From Lytechinus variegatus (Eukaryota > Echinodermata > Echinoidea > Temnopleuroida > Toxopneustidae), in assembly GCF_018143015.1 (NCBI RefSeq), contig NC_054746.1, positions 21,032,464 through 21,096,463 on the forward strand: DNA of 64,000 nucleotides. The letters are read 5' to 3'. The translations under genes and the position numbers were made by a program. Within the stretch, counting starts at the first letter, position 1, and the number at the start of each line of letters is the position of its first letter. The notes below the pieces were generated by a model. That model worked only from the letters and a program-made list of their open reading frames with translations. It was not told the origin of the DNA and made no database searches. Below, in pieces: positions 49,588 to 59,493 of this stretch.

Positions 49588-49915
49588 TTGTAAATGATCT
49601 CCCAGGCAGAGGACACATCAGCAACAACCTGGATGGTGATGATGAAGACTTCCTCTTTGATGTTGATACTATAGTCCAGGGGCCCATTTCATGAAGAGTT
49701 ACAACTTTTGTAACATTGCCATCATGGCAACTACCATGGTAACATGGCTCAGTAGCTAATCACAATAAAGGTTTCCATGGTAGTTGCCATAATGGCAGAG
49801 ATACAGTATAGTTTTTAGTCTTTATGAAACAGGCCCCCTGATGAAGGAACTTCATGGTCTCCACCAGGAATACATGCAGCTGTAGATTCCCCTCCAACTT
49901 GTGAAACTCCTGCAC
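49588..49915 (-). pseudogene. WASHC5: WASHC5 (strumpellin) exon, split by a MITE
   Basis: Read on -, a good acceptor (GTAAACAG, above 49915) opens the phase-0 frame VQEFHKLEGNLQ and ETMKFLHQ. After the 158-bp insert the frame resumes LDYSINIKEEVFIITIQVV and ADVSSAWEIIY, then a GTAAGT donor (49587-49582). Human strumpellin, as I recall it, has VQEFHQLESNLQ, RKFLHQ, INIKEEVLITMQIV and LSFAWQLID at the same spacing, so the identity is strong. Strumpellin is a core subunit of the endosomal WASH actin-nucleating complex. The insert brings stops and breaks the exon unless it is spliced out. The expected preceding exon (KTVQLIQALEE region) and following exon were not found. It is probably an unprocessed partial pseudogene. 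Confidence 0.7.
49680..49837. mobile_element. MITE inserted in the strumpellin exon
   Basis: 158 bp with ends GGGCCCATTTCATGAAG and, reversed, GGGGCCTGTTTCATAAAG. The interior has paired TGGCAACTACCATGG and CCATGGTAGTTGCCA around a CTCAGTAGCTAATCAC core. Removing it restores the reading frame (CAT-CAG/CTG-GAC). No clear target duplication was seen. Confidence 0.8.
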
Positions 49916-50236
49916 CTGTTTACATGACCATGTAAGAGAGAAAAAAAATTGTCATATGTGCAAAATCTTACAAAAGCTACAGTATGCTGATTAATAAAAT
50001 TGCCAAGCCTCTTTCAAAATAAGCACAACCTTGCATGCTTGGATGAAATGTATATCATCATGAGAGGTATGTTTCAATGCTGACAACAGGACATGTAATC
50101 TTACTCTGCTAAGCTGGCAAGACAAAAGTATTTAATTTTTCAGGCAAGAAAAGACCAGAAATTGTGAATTTTAGTAGCCCAACCCTGAAAGACCATAGCA
50201 TGTGTAATAAGGCAATTGATGCACTTGACTTCTTAC

Positions 50237-50297
50237 CAGTCTGATCCAATGAAATCTGCTTCTTGTCGATCCAGTGTCCAAACCTGATGATGGAGTC
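50237..50297 (-). CDS. Small candidate exon of unknown gene
   Basis: 61 bp on - between an acceptor (CTCGACTGTGAG) and donor (GTAAGA), frame DSIIRFGHWIDKKQISLDQT. It lies upstream of the strumpellin exon and vaguely resembles the WFREISKQILSL region that precedes that exon in strumpellin. The phase does not fit a direct join and the resemblance is weak. Confidence 0.25.
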
Positions 50298-50299
50298 CT

Positions 50300-51179
50300 C
50301 ACAGTCGAGGTGACAAGCGGGATCCAGTCATGTTGATATCTCTAAATTCATGTATACACCGTACAATGCATTCCTGTATCTTTACATGGAATTGCATGAC
50401 ACATACCTGCAAGTTGAGAGCAAAAAAAAAAGATTAAGCTGACCAATGGTAGGTGAGGGATACAGTGGGACGGACAGCCTAAGAGAACACACCCTGGGCT
50501 TGAATGATGGTTTTAAGCCATCGATATACACAGGCAAGGGAATTCTCACCCAACAACAGAGCAGCAAAAAAAGAAACAATTTGTCAACACATTTGGCATG
50601 GTCATATTGTATGTTGACAAGGTTCGTAGTACATGTAGGTCTATCTGGGCAGTCCTATCAACCAGCACGAAGGTAATTTACTGGCATTTTTTACATGAAG
50701 TAAACCCTACAGAGCATGATGACTTGTACAGAGAAAAGATTCTTGACCAACTGCTGAAAAGTGATAGTGGAGCTCAAAGCTTACCAATGCAGAAGGTTTG
50801 GTAAGAATTTAACTTTCCATACATGTACTTAAATAATTTACTTCAGTTTTGTTTTACTGCTGCACTCACTGTCATGTCTTCTCATAGTTGCGATCTCAAA
50901 AATTTAGAACGACTATCCTCTACAAAGAGGACACACTCAATAAAACAACAGATTTTTTTGTAGTTTGCCAATGTGCATGTGTCTGTTTCTGTGTGTAGAT
51001 TTAAAAAAAACTCTCAAACTGGCAACCAGGTATACTGAGACAAACAAACTCAATGTTTGGCATGGTAGAATTTTTTTCTGTTTGTTCAAAGTTCTGTTTT
51101 TAGTGTTTCATTTGATTTTTACTTTAGTTTACTTCTACTGTCTCCAATGGCATGTGTTCTCTATTAGAATTCATATTGC
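50300..51179. other. Open but unassigned stretch
   Basis: 50446-50804 has overlapping + strand frames with protein-like composition that may be the degraded front of the relic that follows. I cannot assign them. Confidence 0.25.
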
Positions 51180-52300
51180 TTTTCATCTTTCAGTGTGAAG
51201 GCCACTTGCAAACACATTACTTCAGTATTACTTGCTTTGGTAGAGGCTGTGGAGTAAGGTGGCAACACCTCATAAAATTTGCAACCAAGAGCACAAGGCC
51301 TCCCAGCTAAAAAGAGGCAGTTGGCTGAAGAGATAAAAGTTGTCGGTGTCAAGCTTGATGTGGTTCACCACAAGCTCACAAGCAATAAACAACATCATTC
51401 AAGTTTCAGTCTTGCATAGATAGATTACAGGCTGATAGTAAATGGGATCTCAGTGAGACTGGTGCCATTGAGAGAAATGAGCATGTTGTCTCAGTACTGT
51501 GACTTTCTTTTAACTGTGCAGGAAGCTCTGAAGGATCAGGAAAGAGTTAAGAAGAGTAGAGTAGCCCTAATAATAGCCAATCCCTGATACACACTGGGAT
51601 TATTTCTGTTGTCTACTTGAGTTATTACTGTTAATAGAAATGTTATTGTGAATTGTAACTATTATTATTAATTGAAATTAACATTGTCAATTGGAATTGT
51701 AAATTTAAATTAATAATTGTAAATTTGAATCATTGTAACATGGAATAAGCATTGTTATTGTGATTGAAATTAGCCTCATACATGTGCAATTTACATGTTT
51801 TTATTGTGAATTCAATGGCGATTCAGCCTTCGTGGCTGCAAAAGTTGAATAAAATATACCTTTAATCTTCAAGAAAAGGGAACATATAAGATATCTCTAG
51901 TGTCCCTAGAGACTGTGTAGCTTCTGTCAGGAATGGAACTATCCATACATGTAGTCATTGGCAAATCACAAGTGCAATATTTTGGTTCGCAATCTTCGTC
52001 AGCACTTGATTTCAGGAAAGAGTCAAGAAAAAATAGCTGTCAAGCAATATTCTGCTTTCCATCAACTGAAATGCAAAAACTCACATCTGACATGTGAGGA
52101 GATAGAACTTTGGAGGATAAGCACACAGTTTCCCTATGGTCGATGCAGCTACCCCTAAAGCTATTATCTCTTGCAAGCACTGTGGTGTAGGACTTTTGGA
52201 AGTCAAGAATTCTAACCCATCATTCACCCATCAAGCAGAAGGGCATCTCTTTTTGTTACAAGAAATGAAATAAATCTTTTCAACAGACAATATCCCTATT
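51180..52300 (+). pseudogene. Decayed YqaJ-type nuclease relic
   Basis: The clearest part, about 52140-52230, reads ATPKAIISCKHCGVGLLEVK, which matches the core of the YqaJ/lambda-exonuclease-like domain (pattern: A-S/T-P-D-x-I/V, CxxC, G-V/L-L-E-V-K). A possible short Cys/His stretch near 51200 (TCKHITSVLLALVEAVE) resembles the SWIM-type segment that precedes YqaJ in multicopy genes of marine invertebrates. YqaJ domains are alkaline exonucleases used in recombination and occur in viruses, phages and mobile elements. The copy is broken in several places and looks old. I treat it as a fossil of a possibly virus- or transposon-derived gene. Confidence 0.45.
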
Positions 52301-52586
52301 TGCTGTTGGCAATAGGAAAGAAGTGGTGCAACCTTGTCTTCAGGACAGTAGCCAAGCTTAATGTAATTTAAACATTGACAGCCAGCCTCTTCTTTATGCG
52401 GAGTTACATGGAGAACATTCTGTTGAACAAACACAAACACTCCCATGTATTGCATTGGCAATGTACCAGAAGTCAGAAGTGGAAGAGTAAGAGACATTGT
52501 CATAAAAATGCTGTGCAGAAAACCATGGACTCAAACATAGGCTAAAAAAAAAGCCTTTTAATGATTGTCAAATCTTTAAACTGGCA

Positions 52587-53184
52587 ACTTAAAGGGGAAT
52601 GAAACCTTTGGAACAAATAGGCTTGAGTAGAAACAGAAAAATCAAAGAACGAGAATAAAGAAAGTTTGAGAAAAATCAGACAAATAATGAGAAAGTTATG
52701 AGCATTTGAATATTGCAATCACTAATGCTATGGAGATCCTCACATTGGCAATGCGACGAGGATGTGTGATGTCACTGATGAACAACTTTCCCTTTGGTGG
52801 ACTATAAAATACCCTCAAAATGTCTCTTTTTGCTTTTTCTTATGATGATACAAACTCTTTATCCATGATGTATTCTTAAAAAATATGTATTACATGCCAT
52901 CATGTAGAAACAACAGTATGATTTATGGATAGATGTGATAAAAGAGGCAATTCAAGTGAAATATATACTAAAGTAATGGGGAGAGTTGTTCACAAGTGAC
53001 ATCACACCTCTTTGTCGCATTGCCAATTTGAGGATCTCCATAGCATTAGTGATCGCAATATTCAAATGCTCATAACTTTCTCATTATTTGTCCGATTTTT
53101 CAGAAACTTTCGTAGATCTGTTTCTTTGACTTTTCTGTTTTCACACAAGCTATCTTGTTCCAATGGTTTCATTCTCCTTTAAGT
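52587..53184. mobile_element. 598-bp MITE with long inverted repeats
   Basis: The ends ACTTAAAGGGGAATGAAACC and, reversed, ACTTAAAGGAGAATGAAACC. The arms run about 210 bp each, through AGAAAGTTATGAGCATTTGA to GTGATGTCACTGATGAACAA on the left, with their complements on the right. The loop is about 170 bp and AT-rich. It may have inserted at TA or TTAA, but the target duplication is merged with the palindromic ends. Confidence 0.85.
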
Positions 53185-53466
53185 ACTTGATAATGTGGCT
53201 ATAAACTTTTCATTTATTTCAAACTCAAATGTGAATAAAAAGTGATAGATACATTGAGGTACAGGTGTATTGACCAGATTTTTTGAATGATTCCGTCTCC
53301 TGTAAATTTGGTGCCAATCCAATTCCGATGTCCAAAAAATATGTTGTCATTTTAAAAGAGAAGGATATTTTTATTAAAGATAATCAAATGGATGTTGTAA
53401 TTCTGTAGAGTTAGTATCAGCTAAAGCCTGTTACCTATACCACCTCAATTATTGGATGTTACTTAC

Positions 53467-54076
53467 TGGTTATATCTCCACTCAGAACCTGGGGCAGGCA
53501 GGGACACAGGTGTCACGAGGTATCGCTGTAGAGTGTACTCTGAGTCTCCGAGTAGTATTCCATTTAACATACCAGCTACAAATCATAGTTAAGCCATGTT
53601 GTTCTGTAAAAGGTAATGCATACAAATTTTCTGTTGAATTTAATTTCTATATCTTCTGAAAGTTTGTAAATAGATATTTTTGTACAGACATTTCTATGGA
53701 CATTAATATGGATATCTCAGATCAATGATACATGTTATTGAATCATGAGGATACCTCTCCTCTACTATCCCTACTAGTAGTTTATTGACTTGTTATACTT
53801 TAAGAACAATATTCCCTCTATGCAATTCTTACCATGAAAATCCTGTTATCATGAGTACTTCCCGGCCAGCGAGCTGCAACAATAGTGATGATAAAGTCTG
53901 CATCAGATGTCAACTGTACGTTGATGTTGAAAAACTTTTACAGTTTATATACATCGCTAGGCTGCCCCGAAGCAAACACCATGGATCTGTAATATAGGTG
54001 CAGTCAAAGTCATCCACAACCTTGGGAAATCCTGCTAGCCTGAAAAATTTCAGTTGCACTCCTCTCACTTGTTGAT
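53467..54076 (-). mobile_element. PIF/Harbinger transposase relic (HARBI1-like), two exons
   Basis: Exon A (54076-53833), after an acceptor TTTTTTTGCTCAG, reads FFRLAGFPKVVDDFDCTYI (first catalytic Asp region). After a frame change it reads NVQLTSDADFIITIVAARW and PGSTHDNRIFM, followed by GTAAGA. Exon B (53603-53467), after CTTTTACAG, reads FVAGMLNGILLGDSEYTLQ and RYLVTPVSLPAPGSEWRYN, with the second catalytic Asp in GD. Such motifs and their order are those of HARBI1-type DDE nucleases. The part holding the catalytic Glu was not found. Exon A has at least one frameshift and exon B has in-frame stops near its start. The N-terminal exons and the partner MADF/Myb-like protein were not seen. Confidence 0.75.
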
Positions 54077-54476
54077 CTGAGCAAAAAAATGTGATAAGAT
54101 TTATTTATGGGCAAACAGTTGTGATATCAATGACTCTTTTAACTTCACATTGGTGTTACTTTTATCTGCATAATTCTGCTTGGCATTTTCCAACCAAATT
54201 GTCAATTAAACACATCCTAGTAGTATAAAAAAAATAGTATCAAATTTATTGTATCCAGTTATTTCTATTAATATTTTCAAAAAATCAATGCGATGATGTC
54301 TTGCCATGTGGATAAGTGCGGTAATAAGTGTGGTGATAATCTTCAAAACAAGAAAGCGATAGGTAAAATTTGAGTTTAAAAAAAAACAATAGCTCTGGAT
54401 TGTCCTGGTATCCAGGTATACTAGGATAGGATGGAATTGTTTTTCAAACTAATTAAAATGGTAAATTGCCAATTCA

Positions 54477-54947
54477 TCCATAGGTGGCGGAAGCAGCGAA
54501 ATATCTATCTTTATTTTCTTTTTAATTTATTTATAAATTTTTTACTTTTTTATCATCTATCTATTTTATTTCTTTTTTTTTCTTTTTTGGGGGAGATGTA
54601 GAGACTCTAATGTTGAAACTTAGTTGACCATGGAATGGGAATGAGTGAGCTTGAGAGAAGATAAAGACCAAATATTTGGTGAAGGAAGCAGGGTGCAGGG
54701 TGTTGCATATCTCCTTGAAATTTGAGTCTATCCCCTACCCCCAGTGTTCAAGTGAGACTGTAAAAACTGTCCTTGTCAACTCCTCTGCACACATTCCAAT
54801 GTCTACACTTCCAATTTTAAGAGAAAATAAGTCATACAAAATCTGAATTATTAGGGGTGGGGGATAAATGCATTGATGACATTTTATAAATGCATATGAC
54901 TGGTATATTTCAGGGCAATGAGAGGCAAGCGTCCATATCGTGGGTGA
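54477..54947. other. One-ended hAT-MITE relative and spacer
   Basis: CATAGGTGGCGGAAGCAG at 54482 resembles the terminus of the MITE at 21727-21955. The opposite end was not found. The following T-rich stretch and the spacer to 54947 hold no gene. Confidence 0.4.
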
Positions 54948-55165
54948 AGAACTATAGAAAACAAGATGGCGGCGTAAACATCGGGCAAGTCTCTTCCTTC
55001 TTTTCATGATATTTTTCTCATTTTTTTAATGAATTCTTGTCTGAAAATAAAATCCATAGCATAGAAATGTCAGAAATGAAGTTGTATCCCATGTACATGA
55101 TTTAGGGCTAGATCTTTTAGAAAGTAGAAATCTCGGGGGCGAAAGTTTCACGTTTTTTGGTGGTA
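54948..55165 (+). repeat. Copy 1 of a duplicated AAGATGGCGGC segment
   Basis: About 215 bp matching 55617-55834: AAGATGGCGGCGTAAACA near the start, CCCATGTACATGATTTAGGG then GCTAGATCTTTTAGA, and CTCGGGGGCGAAAGTTTC near the end. AAGATGGCGGC (54963-54973) is the YY1 consensus often placed just downstream of animal transcription starts. Confidence 0.75.
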
Positions 55166-55616
55166 CACACACATGTATAAAAAAGAAGCCCTGGCTTCGT
55201 ATGAGAGTAACCTTACGTTAGTAAACGATTTTTACCCTCTAGAAGCCTCCTGGCTACACACGCAGGCAACCCGTTCCATTCCAAATCCAAGCCCCCGCTT
55301 TTACAAACATTTAAGTGATTTGTAGTTCCAAGGACCCTCCTTTTTACAATAAACCCGCTCCAAAGCCCGTTTTTTGTCTCGCCCGCAGGCTGCAGCACAT
55401 ACTTACTACTTTTGTGGTCGACTACCCCTATTCATGTGCCTGTATTAACAGTGTAAGCTCAGTAGGATGGGGGGTCGGGTGTCCGGACAGTTTATCTCTT
55501 TTAATTGAACTTAGCCTTCTTTTTTGTCTGGATACACTAAAAATATGAATTCAATACTTCTAATCATCTTCTATTTTGTTCTTTATAATCGCGCAATTTG
55601 CGTGCTGTCACCAAGC

Positions 55617-55834
55617 AGAAGACAAAGAAATCAAGATGGCGACGTAAACACGGCTGTAAGCTCTTCCCATCTTTTCATAACAAATTTCTCGTTTTTTTTC
55701 ATGAATTCTTCTTTAAAAATAAGATTAATATCGCAGAAATGTTGGAAATGAAGTTGGACCCCATGTACATGTTTTAGGGCTAGATCTTTTAGAGGGAAAG
55801 TAGAATTCTCGGGGGCGAAAGTTTCTGGTTTTGT
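55617..55834 (+). repeat. Copy 2 of the duplicated AAGATGGCGGC segment
   Basis: Direct repeat of 54948-55165, shifted by about 670 bp, with AAGATGGCGACGTAAACA at 55633 and CTCGGGGGCGAAAGTTTC near 55808. Between the copies is CpG-bearing sequence without a recognised gene. Confidence 0.75.
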
Positions 55835-56285
55835 ACCCGTATGTGGGGAAATATAGGTAGGGATCCCAGGCGTCAGGGGGGAGTTACCATACGTATAGTA
55901 TAGTCACGTATTGTATTACTGGACACCATCATATTTCCGGACGCGCATATTACTGCGTACAAAATCAATTTCGTACCGTTAGACTTTCCCAGTTCAATTT
56001 CACAGATCCATTCAAGGAACAAGATTGCAAAAACAAGGCGAAAAAATCCAACTTTTACCTTACTTTTCTCTAAAATGACAGAAAATGCTTAAAATATCAT
56101 ATAACACAGTTTTGCATTAATTAACAATTGATCCCAATTGATCTATTTTCTGATGGAAATACGGATGTGATTTCTGGGCCTGATTTGCCGAATTTCAATC
56201 TTGTCCGCTCCATCGATCAAATCGTCGACGGCCGGCTAGTTCTCAAGGTACCCGGCGCGGCACCCCGGCCATGCACGAGGATTAC

Positions 56286-56378
56286 CGTGAGAGAGCTGTC
56301 GACGATCGACAGCGCATCGATAGAACTTGATGACTGAGGGTTACGATATGAACGAGCATTGATACTTGAAAGTGCCAT
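56286..56378 (-). CDS. Candidate first exon, CpG-rich, unknown gene
   Basis: On - an ATG at 56378-56376 starts MALSSINARSYRNPQSSSSI and then DALSIVDSSLT, running in phase 0 to a GTAATC donor at 56285. The stretch 56200-56330 is unusually CpG-rich for this window (several TCGA and CCGG). No family recognised and no second exon located, so it is tentative. Confidence 0.25.
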
Positions 56379-56918
56379 ATCGAACACGCAATTAAAACAA
56401 AAAATGAAATTAGTTAGCAAAAACACATTTACAAAGATCTGCTCAGAATCGATATACGAAAGCAAACAAAAACTTAGAACTTACTCATGATATGATATTT
56501 CATGAAAAAATTACACCAATTCTTTTTTTACATCACTAAAATCAAGAATATTTTTACCAGTCCGACACGCGTCCCGAATTATGCAGAGCTACCAAGTCTC
56601 ACGCATTATGCGTGAGACTCAAGCATTTGGACTCTTGTTCATCCCCTCAAATCTCTGTCTCACGCAACTATCACAGCCTATCCCCATTGTACACAATGTC
56701 TGTGATCTCACTCAGATTCACAGAAAATCTCACACATAGCTGGTCTTTGAACTTGGCATCTCTGAATTATGATGTAATTTGTCACGCACGAAATTGTTTT
56801 TCGCGGAGGGGAATGCAGCAAGTGCGGTGCAAATAAAACGATTGGAAAATATCTAGTGAAAATAGTTTCATCATATTCATAATTTTCAGAATATTTGGAA
56901 TAGGGCCAAATCGTGTTC

Positions 56919-57822
56919 TTGGGAACCACTCGTAGATTAGTGTACGCGCTCTAGTGTACGAAGTGAATGGAGGTGGAAATGGGGAACCGTGCATGTGACT
57001 GAATAAAGCACTGCTGTATCTGTATGAAGTGAACGGTGGTTCCCAATATCACAATAATGCCTGGAATAGCATGTGATAATTTTTCGGCCAAATCTTGGTT
57101 TTGGGAACCACTCGTAGATTTGTGTACGCGCACTTGTGTATGGCAGTGAGTCCAAACTTTGCGCGTGTCCATACTTCGCGGATGGTCATTATCTCAAAAA
57201 CTAGCCAATGTCCTTAAAATCTGATATCATTAACGTGAAAAGCGACCTAAAATTACCCTTTGGTGAAAGTTTCTTTAGGATGAGTTCAGTATTCATGAAA
57301 ATATTGGCAAAAGATCGGCAAATTTGTCACTACTGGCGCCCGTTTTGAAGAAATCAACAAGCATCACGATATCACCATTTTGCAAGCAGAAATCATCAAA
57401 AATGTAAGTTAAATGTGGCACTAACCGATTCCATAGCATTTTTCATCATTCTGATATAAATATTTCACTTTTTGAACTTGAGTTTTTGTTTAAATCTCCA
57501 TAAAAGCTTTGGTGCGCGAAGTTAGGTCACACTTTTTCTGAACGGTTTTCCAGCACAGCCTTTACATTTTCGTCCATGATTTTATAGTTGATGATCTTGC
57601 CGCCAATGTGGTAACTGTTTCTTGAATTGGTTTTGTATAAATTATGAACATTTTGTGAACAAAATTAAGCCTGATGAATATTTTTGAAAAGTGCACGAAG
57701 TTTGGACACCCCATCATACCAAGAAAGTGAATGGAGGTGGAAATACGGAACCGTGCGTGTGACTGAATAAAGCGCTGCTGTATGAAGTGAACGGTGGTTC
57801 CCAATATCACGATAATGCCAAT
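56919..57822. repeat. Duplicated TTGGGAACCAC repeat, second copy interrupted
   Basis: TTGGGAACCACTCGTAGATT begins near 56919 and again near 57095. GTGAATGGAGGTGGAAAT and the following stretch, ending GGTGGTTCCCAATATCAC, occur at 56966-57055 and 57727-57813. Each copy is bounded by TTGGGAACCAC and GTGGTTCCCAA, an inverted pair. The second copy is split by the MITE at 57141-57716. Confidence 0.75.
57141..57716. mobile_element. Mariner-like MITE with TA duplication
   Basis: Bounded by TA at 57139-57140 and 57717-57718. The terminal stretches GTCCAAACTTTGCGCGTG and, reversed, GTCCAAACTTCGTGCAC lie about 10 bp inside the ends. The uninterrupted copy of the surrounding repeat (TAGTGTACGAAGTGAATG) shows the empty site with a single TA. 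576 bp, non-coding. Confidence 0.75.
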
Positions 57823-57907
57823 TTTTCTTGATTGTATTTCCTCTAGTTGTCATTAAAGCACTGAAATAAAGGTGTCCGGCAATAGGATACACTGCCATAT
57901 ATGACTT

Positions 57908-58062
57908 TCACTGCCCAGACGCCTCCAGGCTAGTGTCACCCGACCCGAGTGCGCTAGGCGGCTTGGCCTGGCCCTGGGGCATCGGCCGGCGATGGGCGTG
58001 GGAAAACTGCGACTCACCTTCTTCTGCGCGGAAGGGATGACCCAGACTTCTACTTTTCAGGC
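57908..58062 (-). other. GC-rich block with weak 5S-rRNA-like similarity
   Basis: The most GC-rich 150 bp in the window. On -, GGGTGACACTAGCCTGG and CTAGCGCACTCGGGT stand roughly where 5S rRNA has GGGTGACCGCCTGG and TTAGTACTTGGAT, preceded by GCCCATCGCCGG at about the expected distance. The 5' half matches poorly. Alternatively it is a CpG-rich exon: AGAAGAAG followed by a strong GTGAGT donor on -. Neither is secure. Confidence 0.25.
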
Positions 58063-59356
58063 GAATAAAGGAGACAGGGTAGGAGATATTTGAACTCATC
58101 AGAGAAGAGAAAGATAGAAAACTTGAAGATATCTCAGATTACATAACACAGCTCTAACATATGATAGACTCTAACGTTAGTTTCAATCTCCTTTCAGATT
58201 TTGAGACTGCCGCCGTCGACCATTATCGAGCTTATCTTTCCCAATTTGAAAGGGCTCCCTCAGAAAAATCCATTAAACACAGGAAAATTCCATCAAAATC
58301 GGATGTAAACTATATAAAGAGCATTGATATCTTAATATCATTAGACAGTTATGCACATCCTGGTCTGTGTGCAATGCACTTTTAAATAAAAAAATATTAC
58401 CGAAAGTGAAATGAAAATAAGATATAAAAAGGGTCACCGTATTGAATATACATATAAATATAAATATCAAATTCAAACATGATTGGAGATAGGCCTGTAT
58501 ATACATGTATAACATGATTACATCGAATTCTTACAAAATTAATAAAAGTTAATCTTAAATTGAAATAAATCAAATATTGGCTGCAGTCCGGGTGGGGGCA
58601 GAAGGGAGGAAGAATTACAGGTTACATGCAAGAGATCAGTAAACGGCAAACAAAATTTTCCTGCATAAAAACCTAAACCTTGATAAGGTTGATCTATTCT
58701 TTTTGTCATTTGGATTTGGATTAGATCAGATTAGATCTTGGAATTTTACTACAGATTCGATTAAGATGTTATTTCCAAGAAAACAATTACTTCGTATTAT
58801 CTAAATAGAAGGGGGAAATGCTAATTGTTGTAAACAAAGCAATTGCTCCAATTTACTCAATTCGTTGTTTGCTTATATAGGACAAATATAATTTAAACAA
58901 TAAGAAAATTAGTGAGCTACATATCATTGACTGTTTAATTTGCATTTCGCTGAGTTGTGCACATAAAATTTCTGTGAAAAAAAGGAAAGTTTAAAAAGGG
59001 AAACTTTAAAACGTCGTAGTGACTCATTCTGAATATTGTATACATGTATTTGACAGTAACTTTGATGCTATATTTTTGCTTTTTGTGTTACTTTGTAGCA
59101 TGATAGTTATTGTCAAGTTCGTCTATTGTTTATTTTCTGATATGGTAACATTTACGTTTTTACAATATATTATACAATTCCACCTCCTCAGGCTTTACTA
59201 TATATCTGATAATTGTTTGTTTAAATAAATACACGAACATTCCATATTGACTGGATATTATAATTACACATGAAAACAAACACTCCTTATTGTTAGGTTT
59301 TTGTTTTAATAAGTAATGTTTCTAAACATACATGTATATTGTCATTTTATACCGAT
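58063..59356. other. Intergenic with one-ended MITE piece
   Basis: Near 58268-58310 a stretch with TCCATCAAAATCGGATGTAA belongs to the AAGAAAGTTATG MITE family, so the 74-codon frame at 58161-58385 is likely repeat-derived. The rest is AT-rich with no gene seen. Confidence 0.5.
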
Positions 59357-59362
59357 TTTATT
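59357..59362 (-). terminator. Poly(A) signal for the exon at 59440-59493
   Basis: AATAAA on the - strand about 80 bases after the stop codon at 59440-59442. Confidence 0.4.
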
Positions 59363-59439
59363 TTTGTATATTTAATTTTGTAAACCCCGATTAGTGAGGA
59401 GAGCTTCATAACAGAAACTAGTTTTTCTTTTAGTCATCC

Positions 59440-59493
59440 TCAGGCACTAGTCGGTGGTTTCTCCTTCTTGTACTTATTCTTGATGTCTTTTGC
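59440..59493 (-). CDS. 3'-terminal coding exon, unknown gene
   Basis: On - a strong acceptor (TTTATTTTATTTCCAG) is followed in phase 0 by AKDIKNKYKKEKPPTSA and a TGA, then an AATAAA about 80 bases on. The Lys-rich, 17-residue end looks like the tail of a small protein. The sequence just upstream (59515-59560) is a MITE end, so the acceptor's pyrimidine tract abuts a transposon. No family recognised. The previous exon should lie at higher coordinates, and the exon-like frame at 60508-60704 is a candidate but cannot be joined with confidence. Confidence 0.45.
   Translation of the reverse strand, partial: AKDIKNKYKKEKPPTSA

Noticed and set aside
58161-58385. 74-codon + frame after a good acceptor
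   Set aside because: Contains the TCATCAAAATCGGATGTAA segment of a dispersed MITE family, so likely repeat sequence.
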